DNA of 64,000 nt from Pyrrhosoma nymphula (lineage: Eukaryota; Arthropoda; Insecta; Odonata; Coenagrionidae), in NCBI GenBank assembly GCA_963573305.1, contig OY754332.1:143957977-144021976 (forward strand), given 5' to 3'. The notes under the pieces were generated by a model. The model did no database searches. It saw nothing but the letters and a program-made list of their open reading frames with translations, and was not told the DNA's origin. Positions 59,601 through 64,000 of the stretch are shown piece after piece. Position numbers and translations under genes: made by a program. The number at the start of each line of letters is the position of its first letter. Position 1 is the first letter of the stretch.

Positions 59601-60548
59601 CTGCATATTGACCTCTCCTAAAATACTTTCATATGATAATTACGTAATTATGTACCTAGTTAAAAGTTAACCAGACGTAAAAATCTGTGCAGTGCTTTTT
59701 CAATGGATTTTTTTTATCCATTTCACAGTAGGCGTTCCAAACAGTTGATGCTTATTCTAGGTGTGACCTCACAAGGGAGTAAAACGAAGTTTTCAAGGCA
59801 ATTATGTATTCTTAAATTACTTAGTGTTCATGAGTATAAAACCCACCATTCTCAATGTTTTTTTAATAGTTGGTCTGTTCTTTGAAGGTTAAATATTTAT
59901 TAAAGATAACTCCTAGATCTTTAATTGGAGAAAGTCCAGATATGGGTGTACTTTCCATGATGCACATATAGTCCTGTAGAAGGGGATGTCCTGTAGAAGG
60001 ACAGTACATACATGACATTTCAATGCATTTATTTAAATATGATTATTTGTTGACCATTTGGTGAGATTGCCAACATTGTTGTGTAAAATTCTGCTGTCAT
60101 GGCATTGAGTGTTGCCTGCTGACTGTATTGGCTTGCAAATTTTCAAGTTTTCAGTCGAAGTGCAATTTTTGGGCATTCAATTCTTAAATTAATACCTAAT
60201 CTTTAAAAATTTAACTGTTGTAGAATAAATAATTATGATATTATCTCATTCTGTAATTATCCCTAAAATTGTCTTAAAATAAAAAATTCAATATTGAAAG
60301 TGATGTATAAATGGCCTTAGCTAGGTGTTCATTGTACTTTCTCCGTGAAATTTTCTGGAAGCTAAAGGGTTTATGCAATTGTAACCTGCTAAGTGCGTAA
60401 AAGTGTTACATGGAAGGAAATATTTCAAAAATATACTCTCAAAATGTTTTGCCAACTTATCCTTGTTGAATTTTTCTTCAGGTGGGTTCATGCTCTAAAG
60501 ATGGCAGCTCAAGCCGAGCTGCCCTCCCCAGAAGGGCCCAAGAGATGA
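37987..60548 (+). CDS. FGD: FGD-family Rho/Cdc42 guanine nucleotide exchange factor (12 coding exons)
   Basis: Joining 12 exons in frame gives 887 residues. Domains in order: Ser-rich N-terminus with an acidic stretch (about 237-249), DH about 326-525 ([15 protein letters not shown] from 327; [17 protein letters not shown] 466-482), PH1 about 541-645, FYVE about 672-733 with ligands C684, C687, C700, C703, C708, C711, C729, C732 and RKHHCR at 696-701, PH2 about 778-875 with its typical Trp at 867. This DH-PH-FYVE-PH order is specific to FGD proteins. In that family the DH domain loads GTP on Cdc42-type GTPases, while PH and FYVE bind phosphoinositides to direct actin remodelling and endosomal traffic. 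The length is like FGD1 to FGD4; FGD5 and FGD6 are much longer. Which paralogue it is cannot be settled by eye. The usual FYVE WxxD motif is altered (FIKM at 675-678). Intron 6 uses a GC donor. All joins keep the frame and no internal stop is present, so the gene looks functional. Confidence 0.92.
39381..39771 (+). CDS. FGD: FGD exon 2 (residues 219-349, acidic stretch and DH start)
   Basis: Acceptor TTTTCTTAAG precedes 39381; donor CAG|GTATGT follows 39771. It codes for the acidic run [13 protein letters not shown] and ends in the first DH helix, with [17 protein letters not shown]. Glu337 sits at the conserved exchange-factor glutamate position. Confidence 0.92.
40320..40488 (+). CDS. FGD: FGD exon 3 (DH)
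   Basis: Acceptor TTTCTTTCAG, donor ATAG|GTGAAT. Residues 350-405 include [20 protein letters not shown], the second DH block. Confidence 0.93.
40598..40734 (+). CDS. FGD: FGD exon 4 (DH)
   Basis: Intron 3 is only 109 bp. Acceptor CTAATACAG, donor CAT|GTAAGT. Residues 406-451, [20 protein letters not shown] and onward, are the central DH helices. Confidence 0.93.
40819..41101. mobile_element. piggyBac-type MITE in FGD intron 4
   Basis: TTAA at 40815-40818 and 41102-41105 flank a 283-bp unit whose ends, CACGTTCCCTGCCAC and (complement) CACGTTCACTGCCGC, are inverted repeats. TTAA targets and CAC-type ends are piggyBac hallmarks. Two internal copies of CGGTYATWATGACCGAAG lie in the right half. 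No ORF. Confidence 0.75.
41809..41947 (+). CDS. FGD: FGD exon 5 (DH, CR3)
   Basis: Acceptor CCTTTTTAG, donor GAAA|GTGAGT. Residues 452-498 hold [20 protein letters not shown], the most conserved DH helix that forms the GTPase contact. Confidence 0.94.
42514..42537. repeat. (TGG)8 microsatellite
   Basis: Eight uninterrupted or nearly uninterrupted TGG units in FGD intron 5. Confidence 0.85.
43490..45050 (-). mobile_element. hAT element, degraded, in FGD intron 5
   Basis: The 1561-bp unit is flanked by a perfect 8-bp direct repeat CTTATAAT (43482-43489 and 45051-45058), the duplication length of hAT transposons. Ends TAGAGACCTGCAAAA and (complement) TAGGGGCATGCAAAA agree at 12 of 15 positions. 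Inside is a minus-strand zinc-finger frame. No intact hAT transposase was seen, so it is non-autonomous or decayed. Confidence 0.75.
44250..44528 (-). pseudogene. CGGBP1/BED-like zinc-finger frame inside the hAT element, broken
   Basis: From an ATG at 44528-44526 the frame reads MPK, a TGA stop at 44519-44517, then [19 protein letters not shown]-x2-C (CRFC) with a later H-x4/5-H (KHILSEKH) forms a single C2H2/BED-type finger, and the [13 protein letters not shown] context resembles CGGBP1-like proteins, themselves derived from hAT transposons. The protein is about 90 residues and the early stop means it is probably not made from this start. It lies antisense to FGD. Confidence 0.55.
45238..45443 (+). 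CDS. FGD: FGD exon 6 (DH end, PH1 start)
   Basis: Acceptor CCATTGCAG. Residues 498-566 run from [20 protein letters not shown] into PH1 ([17 protein letters not shown]). The 5' splice site is CTG|GCAAGT, a GC donor. Using the nearby GT at 45448 would break the frame. Confidence 0.92.
45913..46880 (+). mobile_element. mariner element, internally deleted, in FGD intron 6
   Basis: TA dinucleotides (45911-45912, 46881-46882) flank a 968-bp unit with inverted ends sharing GTGCATTCAAGT and ACCTCCGATTTTTTT. A full mariner is about 1.3 kb, so about 300 bp are missing from the middle. Confidence 0.8.
46101..46805 (+). pseudogene. mariner transposase remnant
   Basis: The N-terminal part ([20 protein letters not shown] onward) is the helix-turn-helix region. 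In another frame [16 protein letters not shown] matches the mariner SxRWVPRxLT linker. [10 protein letters not shown] and SSDLAP belong to the C-terminal catalytic part, and the end, [19 protein letters not shown], closes at TGA 46803-46805. The segment with the first catalytic aspartate is deleted and several frameshifts are present, so no active enzyme is possible. Confidence 0.75.
48862..49046 (+). CDS. FGD: FGD exon 7 (PH1)
   Basis: Acceptor GCTTTTCAG, donor ACACA|GTAAGT. It begins [13 protein letters not shown], completing the PH strand [13 protein letters not shown] across the junction. Confidence 0.93.
49429..49660 (+). CDS. FGD: FGD exon 8 (PH1 end, first half of FYVE)
   Basis: Acceptor TTTTCAACTAG. 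It codes for the PH1 C-terminal helix ([18 protein letters not shown]) and the FYVE start, CMDC and RKHHCRAC. It ends GGACTG|GTTTGT after Gly-Leu. This donor is weaker than the others but gives the exact continuation VVCGKC in the next exon. Confidence 0.88.
50287..52468 (+). mobile_element. piggyBac element, nearly full length
   Basis: TTAA at 50283-50286 and 52469-52472 flank 2182 bp. Ends CACATCATAGTCCG (50287-50300) and (complement) CACTTCTTGATCCG (52455-52468) are inverted repeats. Subterminal copies of GTCCGSTCACGTWWWWW with ACGTG lie at 50296-50370. Size, target and coding content fit a complete piggyBac unit. Confidence 0.85.
50544..52318 (+). pseudogene. piggyBac transposase with two frameshifts
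   Basis: A 462-codon frame from ATG 50544 covers most of a DDE_Tnp_1_7-type transposase: acidic N-terminus, [41 protein letters not shown] and [14 protein letters not shown]. The catalytic aspartates are in place (D257, D329, D433, with D436). Near 51865 the frame shifts, and the expected continuation [20 protein letters not shown] follows in another frame until a stop at 52093-52095. A second shift leads to the C-terminal cysteine-rich finger (CRVC ... [14 protein letters not shown]) ending at 52318. The enzyme joins the element at TTAA sites by hairpin chemistry. This copy has intact catalytic sites but no continuous C-terminus, so it looks recently inactivated. Confidence 0.85.
52664..52766 (+). 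repeat. 47-bp tandem repeat, about 2.2 copies
   Basis: GGGGAATGG begins at 52664, 52711 and 52758. The units share ATGGCGGGCTCTTCTA and differ at several positions. It lies in the right half of the probable solo LTR. Confidence 0.75.
53711..54011 (+). mobile_element. Snapback retro-insertion with hammerhead-like core (member c)
   Basis: Imperfect inverted arms (about 53754-53860 and 53895-54001) surround a short spacer. The right arm reads CTGAAGAC, GATAGC..GCTATC (6-bp stem), GAAAC, CGTTGTC. The left arm holds a more decayed inverse copy. Near-identical 12-bp repeats ACTTTTATMAAG lie outside (53699-53710 and 54012-54023), consistent with a target duplication. No ORF. It is in FGD intron 8. 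Confidence 0.65.
54131..54210. repeat. Long near-perfect hairpin in FGD intron 8
   Basis: Arms 54131-54166 and 54177-54210 pair throughout except for two extra bases on the left, with a 10-nt loop containing GGATCC. It starts GCGATATTCCACAGG. In the FGD pre-mRNA this would fold into a stem of about 34 bp. It may be a small snapback repeat or a recent inverted duplication. Confidence 0.7.
54478..54675 (+). CDS. FGD: FGD exon 9 (second half of FYVE)
   Basis: Acceptor TTACTTTCAAAG, donor [20 protein letters not shown] and [10 protein letters not shown] supply the last four zinc ligands. A Ser/Pro-rich linker ([13 protein letters not shown]) follows and leads to PH2. Confidence 0.9.
55168..56020 (-). 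pseudogene. 5'-truncated LINE, reverse transcriptase C-terminus, in FGD intron 9
   Basis: On the minus strand the frame starts right after the catalytic F/Y-x-DD box ([16 protein letters not shown]), runs through [38 protein letters not shown] and [14 protein letters not shown], shifts frame near 55570, then continues with [20 protein letters not shown] and [11 protein letters not shown] to a stop at 55168-55170. These are the post-palm and thumb segments of a Jockey/CR1-like non-LTR reverse transcriptase. Truncation within the catalytic box is typical of incomplete reverse transcription. A 28-bp tandem duplication (about 55993-56048) marks the truncated end. Inactive. Confidence 0.75.
56391..56567 (+). 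CDS. FGD: FGD exon 10 (PH2)
   Basis: Acceptor CTTTTCTTGTAG, donor AAG|GTAATT. Residues 772-830 include [19 protein letters not shown], the first PH strands with the KxWxxRWF pattern. Confidence 0.92.
56676..56782 (+). CDS. FGD: FGD exon 11 (PH2)
   Basis: Intron 10 is only 108 bp. Acceptor CATCTTCAG, donor AAAG|GTACAT. It codes for [19 protein letters not shown] and the strand [14 protein letters not shown]. Confidence 0.92.
57050..57607. mobile_element. hAT-like MITE in FGD intron 11
   Basis: Ends TAGAGATGGGAAAATTAC and (complement) TAGAAATGGGCC are inverted repeats, flanked by an 8-bp duplication with one mismatch, ATTATGCC (57042-57049) and GTTATGCC (57608-57615). Many copies of the motif AAAATTAC / GTAATTTT lie near both ends, as in subterminal repeats of hAT elements. 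No ORF. Confidence 0.7.
57641..58075. repeat. Probable repeat with G-rich left and C-rich right end
   Basis: AGGGGCGGCTCCAGACCAGA opens a G-rich stretch near 57641, and a C-rich stretch (CCCCCCTCCCGCC) lies near 58060-58072. The layout resembles other TIR repeats of this genome, but I could not define exact ends or a target duplication. Confidence 0.3.
58303..58330 (-). repeat. Fragment of the snapback family (member d)
   Basis: The minus strand reads AAGATGCCAGCAGGATGGCT then GGAGAAA, matching the stem region of the 12.1-kb member (GCCAGCAGGATGGCTGGAG). The following GTTGTC is lost. It has no inverted partner nearby. Confidence 0.6.
58930..59184. mobile_element. hAT-like MITE (CAGTGGCGTAACTAGG type) in FGD intron 11
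   Basis: Ends CAGTGGCGTAACTAGG and (complement) CAGCGGCATAACTATGG. An 8-bp duplication with one mismatch, TTCTGTAT (58922-58929) and TTATGTAT (59185-59192), flanks the 255-bp unit. Inner G-run and C-run as in the 37.5-kb element, which is probably a relative. Confidence 0.75.
59706..60075 (-). mobile_element. LINE fragment in FGD intron 11
   Basis: The minus strand encodes, in shifted frames, [20 protein letters not shown] and [19 protein letters not shown], both standard segments downstream of the catalytic box of Jockey-like reverse transcriptases. Both ends are missing and the frame is broken. Confidence 0.65.
60482..60548 (+). CDS. FGD: FGD exon 12 (PH2 C-terminal helix and stop)
   Basis: Acceptor TTTTTCTTCAG. 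The Arg codon completes across the junction and [12 protein letters not shown] closes PH2 before a short tail and TGA at 60546-60548. Confidence 0.9.
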
Positions 60549-60647
60549 GAATTGACGGATGCTTTGACTTATTGGGGCATTCGGTACCTGGTGATGTTAG
60601 TACAACTCAAGCATATCATTTCCTTTAAGGAAATATTTTGTTAATTA

Positions 60648-60653
60648 AATAAA
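60648..60653 (+). promoter_or_regulatory. Candidate poly(A) signal for the FGD gene
   Basis: AATAAA 100 bp after the stop codon. Others at 62302-62307 and 63868-63873 would give longer 3' UTRs. Which is used cannot be told from sequence. Confidence 0.45.
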
Positions 60654-63600
60654 GTCCTATGAGCTGTGAATAGAGTATAGAATAATCTCAGCTTGGGGGA
60701 TCTGTTCTGTTCATTTTAAAGCAATACAAGAAAACCTCACCGTCTACATTATGTAGATAGGTGATGTATTACGGTGTGAATTGGTGCCATCTTCACACCA
60801 GATATTACAACAATTTGCTCATAATAATGCTCTTGCAGTAACACTTTGATTATCTGACCCTCAGTTGATCATTTCCCCTAATTCTCGTGTTGGTTCATAC
60901 TAACAATGTTGACTTCTAGTCAAAAACCTCTTAGCTTCCCTCTCCAAGTTAACTTGGCATCATATAAGCACATCAATGCAACTATCTGGTGCATAGGGTC
61001 ATCGTATAGCTTCATAAAATATGAAAATATTCTACAAATCTGATATCAGCTGGTATAGGTTTCGTGATCTATTGTTATATACACCCTGTCTGGGTCAAAA
61101 TGCTAAATTTATGCTGTCATTGACCACACTAAATTGTGCTCTGATATCTTAAAAAATGGCAGAATTAATTGGTGGTTTCATTGTCAATTTCAGCTGGAAA
61201 ACTAAATATTGATGTGTAATAGTTAGAGTCTGTTACCTAGTACAACAAATAGCATTTTATGTTTAAGTTTCTCTGTTGTTTGCTAGTCAAAAATTGTAGT
61301 GAGGTGGCAAGAAAATTTAAGGCATAAATTACCAACATATTTTTGTGTAATTGCAAAATTTACTGTTAAAACAAATTAACTGTGGTTAATTTATATAAGA
61401 CAGACTTTCTAGTGTTGAGGCTTTAACATTTTGTAACTTGCAACATTAAGAAAGTAAGCTTAAAGCCATTTCAAATGACATGCTGGATACAAGTGCTTCA
61501 GCCGTTATCATCAATCGGTGCACACTCTAACAATGAATTCAATCATCACAAAGAATATGTAGACTCCACGCATTTAGTACGTGGATCCTAGAATTACTCG
61601 TGCCATTTTAATGGCAACCTCCTGAGTCTTTGGTGCTTTGACGAGTCAAACCATTTGCACTGTATATTCCACTTGATGTAAATCACTGCAAGACAATATA
61701 TTGGCCGTCTCCTGTTAACTTACAGTTATATCACTGGTACACCAACCATTAGAGCAATTAGTCTCTGGCATTAACTACCTGCCGCCTTAAGTACCAATTA
61801 GTTCACAGCCATATCAGTGTTTGGGTCTGAGTAATTATTGGGTGACTCTAGGGCAGTGGCAGAGGGGAGGGACTTGAGGGGGCAGCAGACCCTGAGTGCA
61901 GAGCTCAATAGGTTGCCGAAAGTTGAAATGTGAAAATGTTGGGGAGTGCAAAATTGCTGCATGCCACTGGGGAAAACTATTTTTATCAGTGTACAATAAG
62001 AATGTGTTATAGTTCCTTTGAAGATGAGTGTTAGGAATATCTTCAGAATGCTCTTGGGCAAAGAGGGTGTTTTATTGCTAGAAGGTTTGTGATGTATTGC
62101 TCCACCAATATACTTCGTCTCTTCATCTGTTAAAGAGTCTTTTATGGATGACTAGTCCCTAAAGTCCAAACTAATTCATGTTTTTCAAGTCAATATTATT
62201 TCTCAAGTTGTTCAGTGGTGAGATTGCATCACAAATTTAGTATTCCTTTTGTAATTAAAACTTTTGCATTTATTGATGCTTCAGTTTATAATTGATTTAG
62301 AAATAAAGGTTTGATACTTAGGTTTTTATGCCACATTTTGGTGCAACTAATAATTTAAAAGTCATACTTCTGACAAATCAAACTTCAGTTCTGACTGACA
62401 AAGTAGTTCTTCAGTTTATGATTCCTGGACCAATTGGACTTACATAATACTACAATATATGTGCATAAAAGGACAAACTGATGTATATCTTAGATGTGGA
62501 AACTCATACATATTTGATTGATCAGGTGATTATGAATACAGACATTTCAAAAGACTATCTAGATGACTTAGCTTGACATTTAATGATTGTGGCTACTTAT
62601 GTCATTTAATTATTTGATATTATTTCCTGGCAATATTGTCTTGGTGCTGTACATCAGAAAGTAATAGACCAAATATCTGTTATACATTGGTGAAAAATTA
62701 CATTTTGTACATAGAATTAACCAAACCACTATCTTCAAATCGAACATCTAGCTGAGAAGTTAAATTGAATGAAAATATTGTACAAAATATTAAAAACTAT
62801 GACATTATTTTACCATTTCCTTTCATATTTGGCTACAATGACCCCTTAATATAGATCAAAGTTTATGAGACTGTTCAACTGATCGGATAATCAAGGTTAT
62901 ACTGTACCTCGTTGCATTTGTCCATCATCAGTGAAGAACTTCATTGATCTTCCATTATTAGTTTGCCATTGCAGTAAAGTCAATTTTATCTATTTGTCTA
63001 AATTATTTTTGATCACTTTCCTTTTGTTTGTAAATATTATTTAATTCTTTTTTTAGTCATTTTTGCTTGTAAGGCTTAGAAATCTGTGAATCAGACTAGT
63101 CTCCAGAATGATTTTTCAGGTTTGATATTGATTGAAAGTATTTGCTCTTGTATTATGAGGTTTTATGGTGTTTTGAAGAATTAAAGGGGGATGCTTCAGC
63201 TTTGTGGTGCATGTAGTGAAGGTATTAGTACCTAGTGTTCCTCATCATATTTGTGTTTCATTATTTGATATTAAGCCATATACAAACATGCTTTTTACAT
63301 TGAGATATCCAAAGAACAGCGATTTTTATGTTATATGAACCATCTATTTTTCGTAGAGTGTATGTTGCCAATAAGTATTGAATATAAATATCTTTTATGT
63401 GGTGCATTCTGTGGCTACTATAATTTTCTAATATTTGTACTCACAAGAACTGTTATTGTTGGCATTTTTTAACAAAATTTGTGATATTTTTAAAGAAAAG
63501 CTGCAATTGTGAAGCTTTATGACTTTTACAATTATTTTCTTGTGTTGCAATGTCTTAGTTGCAATTATGGTATGTAACTGTTTTAGTCATTTCATTTTTG

Positions 63601-64000
63601 TGAGTAAACCACATGTATTTGTGATGTTAATTTTACTAGAGGTCATTAAGAAAGTTTTATCATCATAGAAATATTTTTAACTTACTGTGTTTTTAGTAAT
63701 TACATTGAAGTTTAATTTAAATTGTGATGTTGTTATCATAAATTATAATTAGCTATGATTTATATGAAAAGCTAAATAATATTGCCATCAGTTTAAGAAA
63801 AAATATTATTGCAAGTAACAGTTGCATAAACCAGTTGCTTTAAGTGGTAAAAGGGCCTCAGCCCGTGAATAAAAATATTATTAAGTGAGGAGTGTTTTTA
63901 TAACACGATAACTTGTTGCTGTTTGAAATGTGCTATTGTTTTAATACTGTGTAGCATGTGTTTGTACCTTGGGAAAAGTTGCGTGAATTTCCAAAAGAGT
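60654..64000. other. 3' UTR and/or intergenic sequence, no gene recognised
   Basis: AT-rich sequence without supported coding frames. It may be a long FGD 3' UTR, given the later AATAAA motifs. The frame near 61.8-62.06 kb on the minus strand shows no domain. Confidence 0.4.

Noticed and set aside
1..64000. CRISPR arrays, operons, prophage or other prokaryotic systems
   Set aside because: No direct-repeat arrays with regular spacers and no prokaryotic gene organisation. The window is eukaryotic.

Overview
This window looks like a piece of an arthropod nuclear genome, most probably an insect. It is AT-rich, with one spliced gene spread over more than 22 kb, short exons with standard splice sites, and a dense load of arthropod-type transposable elements (piggyBac, mariner, hAT, Penelope-like, non-LTR, tRNA- and 5S-derived SINEs). 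No prokaryotic features are present. The species cannot be named from the sequence.

Left part (1 to about 37.5 kb): no convincing complete host gene. It holds decayed repeats: a Penelope-like GIY-YIG endonuclease fragment (about 6.0-6.7 kb), several LINE tails, at least seven tRNA-derived SINE remnants, a 5S-rRNA-derived SINE (33.0 kb), three terminal-inverted-repeat elements (22.3, 26.4 and 28.4 kb), snapback inverted repeats (10.5, 12.1, 24.1 kb) and CpG-rich stretches (8.4, 25.9, 33.3 kb) that could be promoters. At the left edge a minus-strand open frame with a good start context runs off the window.

Right part (about 37.9 to 60.5 kb, + strand): one complete gene for an FGD-family Rho/Cdc42 guanine nucleotide exchange factor. 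Twelve coding exons could be joined in frame by hand to a protein of 887 residues with the order acidic/serine-rich N-terminus, DH, PH1, FYVE, PH2. Eight zinc ligands of the FYVE finger are present but the finger is split by a 4.8-kb intron. One intron uses a GC donor. The introns hold a piggyBac-type MITE (intron 4), a hAT element with a perfect 8-bp target duplication (intron 5), a mariner (intron 6), a probable solo LTR interrupted by a nearly intact piggyBac plus a snapback insertion (intron 8), a 5'-truncated LINE (intron 9), and two hAT-like MITEs plus LINE debris (intron 11). The last 3.5 kb is 3' UTR or intergenic sequence.

The most unusual thread is a family of short snapback insertions (10.5, 12.1, 53.7 kb, with fragments at 24.1 and 58.3 kb). 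They share a core CTGANGA - small stem - GAAAC, followed in the two best members by NGTTGTC. This resembles, but does not fully satisfy, a minimal hammerhead ribozyme. Two members are flanked by 12-16 bp direct repeats, as retrotransposed retrozyme-like or Penelope pLTR units would be.
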